NCBI GenBank assembly: GCA_009692365.1
Contig: SHZJ01000014.1
Coordinates: 1-64,000 of the forward strand
Source of the DNA: Gammaproteobacteria bacterium
GTDB taxonomy: Bacteria; Pseudomonadota; Gammaproteobacteria; Ga0077536
Reading direction: 5' to 3'
DNA length: 64,000 nt
Below the pieces are notes generated by a model. That model was not told where the DNA came from. It made no database searches and saw only the letters and a list, made by a program, of their open reading frames with translations. Each line of letters opens with the position of its first letter. Position 1 is the stretch's first letter. This document shows, piece after piece, positions 25,988 through 35,713 of this stretch. The position numbers were made by a program, and so were the translations under genes.

Positions 25988-26752
25988 TTAGTTCATGGTC
26001 AGGCCACCGGAGACGCTAACCGTCTGCCCGGTGATAAAATCCGCATCCTCGCTGGCCAGAAAGGTCACCATCCCCGCGAGGTCTTCGGGGCGTCCTAGGC
26101 GTTTGAGCGGGATGGCGCGCTTCAGCCCCTCGAGTAATTTTTTGCCGTAATCCCCGGTGCCGGCAACAGCTTCCAACAGGGGGGTATCGGTGGGGCCGGG
26201 ACACACGCAGTTCACGCGCACATTCGCGCGGGCCACTTCGCGTGCCAGCGTCTTGGTAAAGGCGATGATCCCGCCCTTGCACGCCGAGTAAACGGCTTCG
26301 CCCGAGGAGCCTACCCGCCCGGCATCCGAGGCGATATTGACCACCTTGCCCCCGCCCGCGCCGACCATGTGTTTGACCACGCAGTGCTGCAGATTGAGGG
26401 GGCCGTGGAGGTTGATCGCGATGACTTTCTGCCAGAAGTCTGGCGTGGTGTCCAAAAATAACGCCGGCAGGTCCCAGCCGGCATTGTTCACCAGGACATC
26501 GATGCGGCCGTGCTGTTGGATCAGGGTGGCCACGGCGGCGGCCACGGCCGCGTAATCGGTGATGTCGAGCACGTTAGCCTCGCAGGCGTGGCCCGCGGCC
26601 ACTAGCCCCGCGCGCAGCGTGGCGAGCCGGCCTTCCTGCAGGTCGGTCGCCAGCACCACCGCGCCTTCCTCGGCAAAGCGCTGGCATAGCGCTTGCCCAA
26701 TGCCGCCAGCCGCACCGGTTATCAGAACGTGTTTTCCGCGTAGACCGCGCAT
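25988..26752 (-). CDS. badH: 2-hydroxycyclohexanecarboxyl-CoA dehydrogenase-like SDR (BadH)
   Basis: A 254-residue classical SDR with 'TGAAGGIG', 'NNAGWD' and catalytic 'YSACKGG'. 'NIASDAGRVGSSGEAVYSACKGG' spans positions around 140-162, and the ending 'DFITGQTVSVSGGLTMN' mirrors BadH. BadH oxidises 2-hydroxycyclohexanecarboxyl-CoA to the 2-keto compound, the substrate of BadI, which is encoded 16 bases downstream. The order badH-badI matches the Rhodopseudomonas cluster. Other acyl-CoA SDRs are a fallback identity. Confidence 0.83.
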   Translation of the reverse strand: MRGLRGKHVLITGAAGGIGQALCQRFAEEGAVVLATDLQEGRLATLRAGLVAAGHACEANVLDITDYAAVAAAVATLIQQHGRIDVLVNNAGWDLPALFLDTTPDFWQKVIAINLHGPLNLQHCVVKHMVGAGGGKVVNIASDAGRVGSSGEAVYSACKGGIIAFTKTLAREVARANVRVNCVCPGPTDTPLLEAVAGTGDYGKKLLEGLKRAIPLKRLGRPEDLAGMVTFLASEDADFITGQTVSVSGGLTMN

Positions 26753-26845
26753 GTTTCCTCCAGCAGAATCGGGACTTTAAAAACGCCGGCAGATGGTACC
26801 CGAATCACGGCGATTTACCGCAGCCCGAGCGCTCGGAGTAATGTG

Positions 26846-27490
26846 ATGACGCAGTTCGACCCCCCATCCCAGCCGTGCGCGCTCTACCCCGTGGCGCTGC
26901 CGCCCACGGTGGCACTGCCCCCGCCGTTCGTGGATTTGGCGCTGCTGCAGCCCGGGACCGCTGGGGCACTAACACCCGCTGCCGCCCGCCAGAGCCAACT
27001 TATTTTTTTGTGGAGCCCCGGCATCAGCGCCGCCGATGAGCCCTGGTCGGAGGGTAGCCTGCGCTGGTTGCCGGTCGGGCCTAGCGCGCCGCTGCACGCC
27101 GCCGGGCCGCTGCCGGCGCACGGTGGCGGGCTGGTGTGCGGCTCGACGCAAGTCTGCACGCCGGCGTCGGGGGTCGCATTGGCGGCGGGCGAGGTGCCGC
27201 GCGCGCTTGCGCCGGGCATCGATTTGCGCCTGCTCGCCGGGACGGGTTTCGCGCGGGAATCGGCCTTGCTCCGTGCGACGGCCTGCGCGCTGGCGGTGTG
27301 TCGGCTGGCCCGCCTCATGCGTTTCGAATTTCGGGCCGAGTACCCGCAGCGCGCGCTGTATGTTGCCGCCGGCACCGTGATGCTCGACGGGGAGTCCGTG
27401 GTTGGCGGCACGTGGCGGCGCATCACCGGCCCGAAAACCGCTTTCATCGACGCCCTAGCACCCAGCGTGCTGGTCTTGCTGGCTGGTTGA
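26846..27490 (+). CDS. unrecognised 214-residue protein
   Basis: I do not recognise this protein. The start ATG 26846 has GGAG at a spacing of 7. The N-terminal half is Pro/Ala/Leu-rich. The C-terminal half is more ordered, with 'PGIDLRLLAGTGFARESALL', 'CRLARLMRFEFRAEYPQRALY' and a strand-like end 'GPKTAFIDALAPSVLVLLAG'. There is no clear signal peptide or membrane helix. It is divergent from badH and converges on epmB. A good ribosome site and normal composition argue for a real gene. Confidence 0.55.
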   Translation: MTQFDPPSQPCALYPVALPPTVALPPPFVDLALLQPGTAGALTPAAARQSQLIFLWSPGISAADEPWSEGSLRWLPVGPSAPLHAAGPLPAHGGGLVCGSTQVCTPASGVALAAGEVPRALAPGIDLRLLAGTGFARESALLRATACALAVCRLARLMRFEFRAEYPQRALYVAAGTVMLDGESVVGGTWRRITGPKTAFIDALAPSVLVLLAG

Positions 27491-27514
27491 ATTGCCCCGC
27501 CGCCCCGGCGCGCC

Positions 27515-28519
27515 CTAGCCCAGCGGTACTTTGAACGCCGCCCCGGGGATTTCACGCACGAAGCGCGGCACGAGATAGCCCGGCAACGCCTGTCGGAGCG
27601 CGTGCAGGAGCAGCCGGGCGCGGCGCGTAGACACCGCGAAATGCGCCGTGCCGCGCACCCGGTCCAGCGCGTGGAGATAGTAGGGCAGCACGCCGCAGTC
27701 GTGTAGTCGCCGGGAGAGTGCGACCAAAACCTCGGGGCTGTCGTTGACCCCGCGCAGCAGCACGGACTGATTGAGCAGCGTGACGCCGGCGGCCCGCAGC
27801 GGCGCGAGCGCCCGGGCAAATTCAGCGGTGAGCTCGTGGGCGTGATTGGCGTGCACCACCAACACCGGTGCGAGCCGCGTGCTGCTCAGCCAGCGGATGA
27901 GCGCGGGGGTAATGCGCGAGGGCAGGGTAACCGCGAGTCGGCTGTGCACGCGCAGGCGCCGCACCTGCGGCAGCGCGGCCACGCGGGCCACAAGATTTGC
28001 CAGACGCTCGTCACGCAGGGTGAGGGGGTCGCCTCCGCTGAGGATCACCTCCTCGATGTCGGGCGCGGCGGCCAGCGCGAGCAGCGCTGCGTCCAGCCGC
28101 GCGCTGCCCACGGCCTCCCCATAGGGGAATTCGCGCCGAAAGCAGTAGCGGCAGTGGATGGCACACGCCCCGGTGACCACCAGCAGCGCACGCCCTTGAT
28201 ACTTATGCAGCAGCCCGGGTTGGGGCTGGGCCGCCAAGTCGCCCACCGGATCGCTGACATAGCCGCGGGTCTGACGCAGTTCGGCCGCCACCGGCAGCAC
28301 CTGCCGCAGCAGTGGGTCGTGGGGGTCGCCGTGCTGCATCAGAGCGGCGTAGGCGCGCGGCACGCGAAAGGCAAAGCTACGCGCGGCGGCGTCCGACAGC
28401 CCGAGTGCCGCGGCCTCCAGACCCAGCAGGGCCAGCAGTTCGGCGGGCTGGGTATAGGCGTCACGCAGGGCGATTTGCCAATCCGCAGACTCTAATTTGT
28501 GCGCGCTTCGCGGTATCAT
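27515..28519 (-). CDS. epmB: EF-P (R)-beta-lysylation enzyme EpmB (lysine 2,3-aminomutase-like)
   Basis: A 334-residue radical SAM enzyme. The cluster cysteines are C119, C123 and C126 in 'CAIHCRYCFRRE', and 'ILSGGDPLTLRD' follows. The N-terminus 'LESADWQIALRDAYTQPAEL' matches the YjeK/EpmB type rather than catabolic lysine 2,3-aminomutase, which is longer. It converts lysine to (R)-beta-lysine for EF-P modification. ATG 28517-28519 is divergent from efp with only 34 bases between the two starts. Confidence 0.95.
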   Translation of the reverse strand: MIPRSAHKLESADWQIALRDAYTQPAELLALLGLEAAALGLSDAAARSFAFRVPRAYAALMQHGDPHDPLLRQVLPVAAELRQTRGYVSDPVGDLAAQPQPGLLHKYQGRALLVVTGACAIHCRYCFRREFPYGEAVGSARLDAALLALAAAPDIEEVILSGGDPLTLRDERLANLVARVAALPQVRRLRVHSRLAVTLPSRITPALIRWLSSTRLAPVLVVHANHAHELTAEFARALAPLRAAGVTLLNQSVLLRGVNDSPEVLVALSRRLHDCGVLPYYLHALDRVRGTAHFAVSTRRARLLLHALRQALPGYLVPRFVREIPGAAFKVPLG

Positions 28520-28553
28520 GCAGGCCCTTCGTTGATCCAGAGACTGCATTCTA

Positions 28554-29126
28554 ATGGCCTCCTACAGCACCAACCAGTTCAAACCCGGCCTCAAAATCAT
28601 GATCGACGGCGATCCTTTCAATATCGTGGAAAATGAAATGGTGAAGCCCGGCAAAGGGCAAGCCTTCAATCGCGTGCGGGTGCGCAACTTGCTCACCGGC
28701 CGGGTAATCGAGCGCACCTTCAAATCCGGCGACTCGGTCGAGGGCGCGGACATCTTGGACATGGAGATGCAGTACCTATACCACGACGGCGATGCTTGGC
28801 ACTTCATGAACATTGCAAGCTTTGAGCAGTTGCAGGCCTCCGCCCAGACCGTGGGTGAGGCGGGCCAGTGGCTGAAGGGCCAGGAAATGTGCAGCGTCAC
28901 GCTTTTTAATGGCGAACCCATCGCCATCACGCCGCCTAATTTCGTGGTCTTACGCATCACCCAAACCGATCCCGGCGTGCGCGGGGATACCGCCACCGGC
29001 GGCACCAAGCCGGCGACGCTGGAGACGGGCGCGGTGGTGCGGGTGCCGTTGTTCATCGAAGAAGGCTCGCTGCTCAAAATCGATACCCGTACCGGCGAAT
29101 ACGCCTCGCGCGCCAAGGAGGAATAA
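28554..29126 (+). CDS. efp: translation elongation factor P
   Basis: A 190-residue EF-P of normal length with three beta-barrel domains. The modification loop 'VKPGKGQAF' places Lys34 at its tip, the residue lysylated by EpmA. The C-terminal '[19 protein letters not shown]' is typical. EF-P rescues ribosomes stalled at polyproline. The gene ends with AAGGAGGAATAA, so its last codons contain the ribosome binding site of the next gene. Confidence 0.97.
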   Translation: MASYSTNQFKPGLKIMIDGDPFNIVENEMVKPGKGQAFNRVRVRNLLTGRVIERTFKSGDSVEGADILDMEMQYLYHDGDAWHFMNIASFEQLQASAQTVGEAGQWLKGQEMCSVTLFNGEPIAITPPNFVVLRITQTDPGVRGDTATGGTKPATLETGAVVRVPLFIEEGSLLKIDTRTGEYASRAKEE

Positions 29127-29128
29127 CG

Positions 29129-30085
29129 CTGACCACGCTGACGTGGCGGCCCACCGCCAGCCGCGCAGCGCTGCTGGCCCGGGCAGCCTTGCTGGGCGAA
29201 ATCCGCGCCTACTTTGCGCAGCAAGGGGTGCTGGAAGTCGACACCCCGCTGCTGGGCCACACCGGGGCGGCCGATCCCGCCATCGGCTCGCTGGCGCTGG
29301 ATTTGCCCAGCGGTCGGCGCTACCTCCAGACCTCCCCGGAATACGCCATGAAGCGCCTGCTGGCGGCGGGTAGCGGGGATATCTACCAACTGTGCAAGGC
29401 TTTCCGCGAGGAAGAGCACAGCCCTTTGCATCGGGGCGAATTCACCCTGCTGGAGTGGTACCGAGTGGGCTTCGACCACCACCAATTGATGGCTGAAGTG
29501 GCGCGGCTCTTGGCGGTGTTCTGGCCCGGGCGGGTACTGGAACGCCTGACGATTGCCCACTTGGCGCAGCAGGTGGGCGCACCCGATCCCCATCTCAGCA
29601 GCACGGCGGTGCTGGCGAACTATGCGCGCGACTGCGGGGTGGTCTTGACGCCGCCCGCGGCCCACGACCGCAGCCTCCTGCTCGATTTTCTGCTCACCCA
29701 CCTGGTGCGGGTGGGCCTGCCGGTGGGGCGAGCGGCGTTTATTTACGACTTTCCCCTCGAACAGGCCGCCTACGCCCGGGTGCGGCCCGGCCACCCCCCG
29801 GTAGCCGAGCGCTTTGAATTGATCCTCGATGGCGTGGAGTTAGCGAACGGTTATCACGAACTCTGCGACCCGCTGGCGCAGCGCGCCCGCCACGCGGCCG
29901 AAGCGCTCGTGCGCGCGGCGCGTGGCTTGCCGCCGCCGCTCATCGATGAGCGTTTGCTGGCCGCGCTGGCCGCAGGCCTGCCTGCCTGCGCCGGGGTGGC
30001 GCTGGGCATAGACCGTCTGTTGATGCTGCGCGAGGGGGCTGCCAACGTCGGCGAGGTCATGGCATTTGGCGCTGAGACCCTGTGA
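29129..30085 (+). CDS. epmA: EF-P lysine ligase EpmA, probable CTG start
   Basis: A class II LysRS-like enzyme of about 318 residues, similar to E. coli EpmA (325). The class II motifs are 'YLQTSPEYAMKRLL', 'FREEEHSPLHRGEFTLLEWY' and 'GVALGIDRLLML'; there is no anticodon-binding domain. Homology begins upstream of the first conventional start (TTG 29189), with 'TWRPTASRAALLARAALL'. The only suitable codon behind the strong AAGGAGG site at 29115-29121 is CTG 29129, spaced 7 bases. It adds beta-lysine to Lys34 of EF-P. Confidence 0.93.
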   Translation: MTTLTWRPTASRAALLARAALLGEIRAYFAQQGVLEVDTPLLGHTGAADPAIGSLALDLPSGRRYLQTSPEYAMKRLLAAGSGDIYQLCKAFREEEHSPLHRGEFTLLEWYRVGFDHHQLMAEVARLLAVFWPGRVLERLTIAHLAQQVGAPDPHLSSTAVLANYARDCGVVLTPPAAHDRSLLLDFLLTHLVRVGLPVGRAAFIYDFPLEQAAYARVRPGHPPVAERFELILDGVELANGYHELCDPLAQRARHAAEALVRAARGLPPPLIDERLLAALAAGLPACAGVALGIDRLLMLREGAANVGEVMAFGAETL

Positions 30086-30089
30086 AAAT

Positions 30090-30135
30090 TTGCCATTAAA
30101 CTGCCGGTGGAATATATAAATCATTGGCTTATAAT
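30090..30135 (+). promoter_or_regulatory. probable sigma-70 promoter for the DUF6998/helicase operon
   Basis: TTGCCA at 30090-30095 and TATATA at 30113-30118 are 17 bases apart. A second -10-like TATAAT sits at 30130-30135. This AT-rich island stands out in GC-rich DNA and precedes the next start at about 30158. Confidence 0.6.
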
Positions 30136-30157
30136 CTCTTCTTAATCTGAACTAGCA

Positions 30158-30658
30158 GTGGTGCGCGGCGTGAGTCTCTACGTAATCGAAAAACTGATGG
30201 CCGAGGCGCGCAAGCTGGCTGCGGAGTATCGACGCGCGACGGGCAAGACCCTGCCTATCAGCGGTGAAATTGCGATCAACGATGCCATCCGACTGCTTGC
30301 GCTGGAACCCAGCAACGAGCCCACCGCCGCCTACGATGCGCTCCGCCGCAACGCCGAGGGCGGCGCGACGCGTCTGCAAATCAAGGCGCGCGTGGTGTTC
30401 GATGAAATTAAAAGCTCCCATCGGGTCGGCGAACTCAAGCTCGACCGGCCGTGGGAAGCCGTGCTGCTGGTCTTGCTGGACGAGAATTACGAACCCTTCG
30501 CCATTTACGAGGCACAACGTCCCGCTATCGAACTGGCGCTGGAAGACGCCCGTCCCAACAAGCGCGGAACCCTGACCGTGCCGCGCTTCCAGCGCATCGG
30601 CGAGTTGGTCTGGTCACACGACCCCGGGAAGGCTGCCCCCGAGACCCCCGACCCTTGA
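30158..30658 (+). CDS. DUF6998-like protein
   Basis: A 166-residue protein, or a few residues shorter if GTG 30161 or 30170 is used. 'LMAEARKLAAEYRRATGK' opens it, followed by 'GEIAINDAIRLLAL', 'LQIKARVVFDE' and 'WEAVLLVLLDENYEPFAIYEA', with 'RIGELVWSH' at the end. I associate this pattern with the DUF6998 domain, whose nuclease-like core is not characterised. Its stop overlaps the TTG start of the helicase gene (TTGA), pointing to translational coupling and a possible nucleic-acid role. Confidence 0.75.
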   Translation: MVRGVSLYVIEKLMAEARKLAAEYRRATGKTLPISGEIAINDAIRLLALEPSNEPTAAYDALRRNAEGGATRLQIKARVVFDEIKSSHRVGELKLDRPWEAVLLVLLDENYEPFAIYEAQRPAIELALEDARPNKRGTLTVPRFQRIGELVWSHDPGKAAPETPDP

Positions 30659-32598
30659 CCGCCGGGGCCGCGCTGGCGGCCGGCGGCGTGGTCGCGGCGG
30701 TGATCGAAGGTTTCCAAGCCCGCGCTGTGCAACAGGAAATGGCTGACGCCGTGGCGCTGGCCATCGCCACGCACGGCAATCTTATCTGCGAGGCCGGCAC
30801 CGGGACGGGTAAAACCTTTGCCTATCTGGTGCCAGCGCTCATGGCCGGCGTGCGCACCATCGTGTCGACCGCCACCCGGACCCTGCAAGACCAGCTGTTC
30901 CAAGTCGATTTGCCGCGCGTGCAGGCGGCCTTGAAAAGCGCCGCAAGCGTCGCCCTCTTGAAGGGGCGGGCCAACTATTTGTGCCTGTATCGCCTCGAAC
31001 GGGCGGCGGGCGAACCCCTGATCGCGGCGCACGAGCAGGCCGATTTAGCCCGCATCACCGCGTGGAGCCGGCGCACGGTCGCGGGTGACATCGCGGAGAT
31101 GGCAGAAGTCCCGGAAGAATCAGCCATCTGGCCATGGGTGACTTCCACGGTGGACAACTGCTTGGGGCAGCGCTGTCCGCGGCTGGACGAGTGCCACCTC
31201 AAAGAGGCGCGACGCGCCGCCGCGGCGGCGGATTTAGTGGTGGTCAATCACCACCTGCTGTTTGCCGACATGGCGCTGCGGGACGCGGGTTTTGGCGAAA
31301 TCTTACCCACCGCCCAGTGCATCGTGATCGACGAAGCCCATCAGATCCCAGAACTCGCGGCGAATGCCTTTGGCCAGACACTCTCCGCCCGGCAGCTGCG
31401 GGAACTCGCCCGCGATACCGAGCGCGCGGCCAAGAGCGAGGCCCCCGACATGCCCGATCTGCGGGCGGCCGCGCGTTTGTTTGAGCACAGCGTGGCCGCG
31501 GCGGTGGAGGCTTTTGCCCCGTGGGCCGGGCGCCAGCCGGAGTCGTTGCTGGCCCAACACCCAGGCCTCGGGGCGAGTCTGCTCACCCTCGACCAAACGC
31601 TGCGCGCGCTGGTCGCGCAATTGGCGCTGGCCGAAGAGCGCGGGGTCGAACTGGAAACCAGCGCCCGGCGCGCGCGCGAACTCGCCGCCCGCCTCAACGA
31701 GTGCTTGACCCAAACCGACCCGGAGTCGGTGCGCTGGTTCGAAGCCAGCGCGCGCGCCTTGGTGCTGCACGCCACGCCGCTGTCGATCGCGGAACGCTTT
31801 CAAAGCCAGCTGAGCCACTATCCGGCGGCGTGGATTTTTTGCTCCGGCACCTTGGCCGTGGGCGGCGCACTGGGGCATTTTCGGCGCGAGCTGGGCATCC
31901 TCGAGGCGGTGGAGGCCGTCTGGCCGAGTCCGTTTGATTACTCCCGGCAGACCCTGCTGTATTTGCCCCGCATCGCCAGCGATCCGGGTGGCGAACGCTA
32001 TCTGGCCCTCATCGCCGACTGCGCCGAGGAGGTGCTGAGCTGCAGTCGGGGGCGGGCGTTTTTTCTTTTTACCAGCTACCGCGCGCTGGAGTTCTGCGCG
32101 GCGCGCCTGCGCGCGCGGCTGCCCTGGCCGGTGCTGGTGCAGGGTGAAGCGCCGCGGGCGCGCTTGCTCGCCGAATTTCGGGAGCTGGGCAACGCCGTGC
32201 TGTTTGGGACCGCCACTTTCTGGGAGGGCGTGGATGTGCGCGGTGAGGCGCTCTCGTGCGTGATCATCGACAAACTGCCTTTTGCGCCACCCGACGACCC
32301 GGTGGCGCGCGCACGCGCCGAGCGCCTGTCGGCCGACGGGCGCAGCGCCTTCCAGGAGCTGCAGTTACCCGCCGCGGTGCTCACGCTGAAACAGGGCGCG
32401 GGCCGCCTCATCCGCGACGCTCACGACCGCGGCGTGCTGGTCTTGTGCGACCCTCGAGTGCGCACCCGGGGCTACGGCAAGATTTTTCTAAAGTCACTGC
32501 CCCCGATGCCGGTGGTCGACGACCTCGCCGCCGTCCGGGCTTTTTTCCAGCCGCCGGAGCCCACGGCTGACGCTGTCAAAGCCCACTCTATTGGTTAG
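30655..32598 (+). CDS. ATP-dependent DNA helicase, DinG/YoaA family
   Basis: A 647-residue XPD-like helicase. Walker A is 'EAGTGTGKTFAY', the DEAH box is 'VIDEAHQIPE', and motif VI ends near 'KQGAGRLIRDAHDRG'. Four cysteines for a [4Fe-4S] cluster appear in 'NYLCLYR' and 'NCLGQRCPRLDEC'. It unwinds 5'-3' DNA structures during repair. The likely start is TTG 30655, overlapping the previous stop; GTG 30688 is possible. The length fits YoaA (about 640) better than DinG (about 700). Confidence 0.92.
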   Translation: MTAGAALAAGGVVAAVIEGFQARAVQQEMADAVALAIATHGNLICEAGTGTGKTFAYLVPALMAGVRTIVSTATRTLQDQLFQVDLPRVQAALKSAASVALLKGRANYLCLYRLERAAGEPLIAAHEQADLARITAWSRRTVAGDIAEMAEVPEESAIWPWVTSTVDNCLGQRCPRLDECHLKEARRAAAAADLVVVNHHLLFADMALRDAGFGEILPTAQCIVIDEAHQIPELAANAFGQTLSARQLRELARDTERAAKSEAPDMPDLRAAARLFEHSVAAAVEAFAPWAGRQPESLLAQHPGLGASLLTLDQTLRALVAQLALAEERGVELETSARRARELAARLNECLTQTDPESVRWFEASARALVLHATPLSIAERFQSQLSHYPAAWIFCSGTLAVGGALGHFRRELGILEAVEAVWPSPFDYSRQTLLYLPRIASDPGGERYLALIADCAEEVLSCSRGRAFFLFTSYRALEFCAARLRARLPWPVLVQGEAPRARLLAEFRELGNAVLFGTATFWEGVDVRGEALSCVIIDKLPFAPPDDPVARARAERLSADGRSAFQELQLPAAVLTLKQGAGRLIRDAHDRGVLVLCDPRVRTRGYGKIFLKSLPPMPVVDDLAAVRAFFQPPEPTADAVKAHSIG

Positions 32599-32657
32599 AC
32601 TGCGACGGCCCGCATCTGGGCGGGTTATTAACCTTCGAAGCACAGGGGAGCACGCGA

Positions 32658-33539
32658 ATGAGCAAAAGAATGCTGGGCGATATCGCGATCGACGTCGCCA
32701 TCGAAATAGCGGTGGACGATGGGTTTCCGCCGGAAATGCTGGTCCCGGACCACGATCCCGCCATCCTTGAGGCGAACCGGGCGCTCATCCAGCCCTTTTG
32801 TGTGAACCCGACCACCGGCGGCCTGAAGCTCAGTATCCACACCTGGATAGTCAAAACCGGCAAGCAGACCATCCTCATCGATACCTGCAACGGCAATCAC
32901 AAAGAACGGCCCAATTTTGAACTGGCCCACCACCTCAACCAGCCTTATCTAGAGCGTTTGGCGGCGGCCGGCGTGCACCCCGACGAGGTGGACATCGTGT
33001 TGTGCACGCACCTGCACGTGGACCATTGCGGCTGGAACACCCAACTGAAAAATGGCAAATGGGTGCCCACCTTCCCGAACGCCAAATACATTTTCTCGCG
33101 CGCGGAGCACGACCAGTGGAACCCGTTGGCGCCGGGCCACGACGAGAGCCCGGTCAACTTGGGCGTGTTCAACGACAGCGTGTTACCCGTCATCGAAGCG
33201 GGGCAAGCGGAGTTGATCGACGGCGTGCACGGGCTTAACGACAACATGGTGATCAAGCCTGCGGCTGGTCACACGCGCGGCAGCATCCTGATGGAAGTGC
33301 AGTCCAAGGGGCACCACGCGGTCTTTGCCGGCGACACGCTGCATTCGCCCATCCAGATCCTGCGTCCCGAATGGAGCAGCGGTTTTTGCGGCGACCCGGT
33401 GAAATCCGCCCAAGTCCGGCGGCGTCTGATGGAGCATTGTGTGGAGCACAACGCCCTGCTGATGCCGGCGCATTTCCCGCCGCCGCATGCTGTGCGGGTG
33501 CGCGCCGACGGTAATAATTTCACCTTTACCCCGGAGTAA
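32658..33539 (+). CDS. MBL-fold metallohydrolase
   Basis: A 293-residue metallo-beta-lactamase-fold enzyme. The metal motif 'CTHLHVDHCGW' supplies HxHxDH, the later His is in 'PAAGHTRGS', the bridging Asp in 'FAGDTLHS', and the last His in 'MPAHFPPPH'. 'WIVKTGKQTILIDTCNGN' is the family start. The group resembles lactonases (AHL-type) and related hydrolases, but the substrate is unknown. A good ribosome site (AGGGGAG) precedes ATG 32658. Confidence 0.88.
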   Translation: MSKRMLGDIAIDVAIEIAVDDGFPPEMLVPDHDPAILEANRALIQPFCVNPTTGGLKLSIHTWIVKTGKQTILIDTCNGNHKERPNFELAHHLNQPYLERLAAAGVHPDEVDIVLCTHLHVDHCGWNTQLKNGKWVPTFPNAKYIFSRAEHDQWNPLAPGHDESPVNLGVFNDSVLPVIEAGQAELIDGVHGLNDNMVIKPAAGHTRGSILMEVQSKGHHAVFAGDTLHSPIQILRPEWSSGFCGDPVKSAQVRRRLMEHCVEHNALLMPAHFPPPHAVRVRADGNNFTFTPE

Positions 33540-33563
33540 ACCCCGCTGGACGCCCGCGACGCC

Positions 33564-34208
33564 GTGCGGATGCCGCCCGCCATGCTCGAGGAGAAAATCC
33601 TCGAGATGCTGCAAATGCAGGTGGAAATGAACGCACGGGTAGACGCCGACTGGCGCGCTCGCGGGCGCGAATGGTACCGGGCTATCTGGATTGAATGCGC
33701 GGAACTGATGGACCACTACGGCGGCTGGAAGTGGTGGAAGACCGCCGCGTGCGATCCCGAGCAGGTCTTGCTCGAAATTGTCGACATCTGGCATTTCGGG
33801 CTGAGCCTGCGGATCACCGCCGAGCACGACCCTCGTCCCGCCGCGCAGGCCCTGGCCGCCGAGTGGTGTAACCCGCCCCCGTCGGTAGGCTTCTTACGCG
33901 ACGTCGAGCATTTGGCCGCCGCAGCCCTGCGCGAGCAAGCTTTCGAGGCGGGTAGGCTGCGCCACCTGCTGGCCGACATTGGGCGCGATTTTGACGACCT
34001 CCATCGCGCTTATGTGGGCAAAAACGTGCTCAATTTTTTCCGTCAAGACCACGGTTACCGGGCGGGCAGCTACCGCAAAATCTGGGCCGGTCGCGAAGAT
34101 AACGAGCATCTGGTGGAAATCCTCGCAGGACTGCCGGCCGATACACCGAACTTCCGGCAGGCCCTGTACGCCGCGCTGGGCGCCCGTTACCCACTCACGG
34201 CAGCCTGA
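33564..34208 (+). CDS. all-alpha dimeric dUTPase-like NTP pyrophosphohydrolase
   Basis: A protein of about 214 residues of the dimeric dUTPase (MazG-related, all-alpha) type. The metal-binding ExxE is in 'WIECAELMDHYGGWKWWK' and the matching ExxD in 'LLEIVDIWHFG'. 'GKNVLNFFRQDHGYRAGSY' near 150 is the third conserved segment. It would hydrolyse dUTP or dUDP to dUMP. The start could be GTG 33564, ATG 33570 or ATG 33582. It follows the MBL gene by 24 bases and is probably co-transcribed. Confidence 0.87.
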   Translation: MRMPPAMLEEKILEMLQMQVEMNARVDADWRARGREWYRAIWIECAELMDHYGGWKWWKTAACDPEQVLLEIVDIWHFGLSLRITAEHDPRPAAQALAAEWCNPPPSVGFLRDVEHLAAAALREQAFEAGRLRHLLADIGRDFDDLHRAYVGKNVLNFFRQDHGYRAGSYRKIWAGREDNEHLVEILAGLPADTPNFRQALYAALGARYPLTAA

Positions 34209-34612
34209 GCGCGGCGGGGAGATGGCCGCAGGCTAAGCCCCGGTCACTAACCGCCACGGCGCTCTCAAAGGCGCCGCCGACCGCGCGCTGCCGCCCGCGT
34301 CCAAACCCGGCGCACGCCGCCCGGGGCTAGCGGCAGGCAACGGCTGGTCGCTGGGGTCCGAAGCCCGGTGCGCGCAGGCCGAGGATTGCCACCGCGGCGG
34401 GTTGGTGGTGGTCGCGCGCGACGCTCGCGCTGCAGGGGCCAGCGCCTGAGCACTCCGCGGCCGGTGGTGGCCCGAGCGTGAACTAGCAGCTTGGCTTAAT
34501 GCCAACTTGGGCCGGCCGGCGAGGCCGGCGGTCGAGGTGCCACGCCGGGGCTGCGGCGAGCGGCGCTCGAGCGCTTGCGACCGCGAGCATCTGGGCACCT
34601 GCGGCGGTGGGA
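34209..34612. other. non-coding gap between convergent genes
   Basis: The dUTPase-like gene (+) and trxB (-) converge here. Frames in this GC-rich stretch are low-complexity Arg/Ala/Ser sequences without ribosome sites or homology. A GCCGGCC/GGCCGGC inverted repeat near 34510-34530 could help terminate transcription, but it has no T-run. Nothing else is seen. Confidence 0.55.
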
Positions 34613-35641
<1,029 letters not shown>

Positions 35642-35713
35642 CTACGGCTCGCTTCTCTAAATTGCACAACATCGCGGGTCGCGCGGTGTCCCCACACCCG
35701 GAGAACAAGGCTC

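Noticed and set aside
26884-27819. 311-codon minus-strand frame overlapping the orphan ORF and the end of epmB
   Set aside because: It is out of frame with the radical SAM enzyme and rich in Arg/Ser/Pro/Cys, typical of a shadow frame.
28562-29794. 410-codon open frame on the minus strand across efp and epmA
   Set aside because: It is antisense to two well-supported genes, has no domain or ribosome site, and is explained by GC-rich codon structure.
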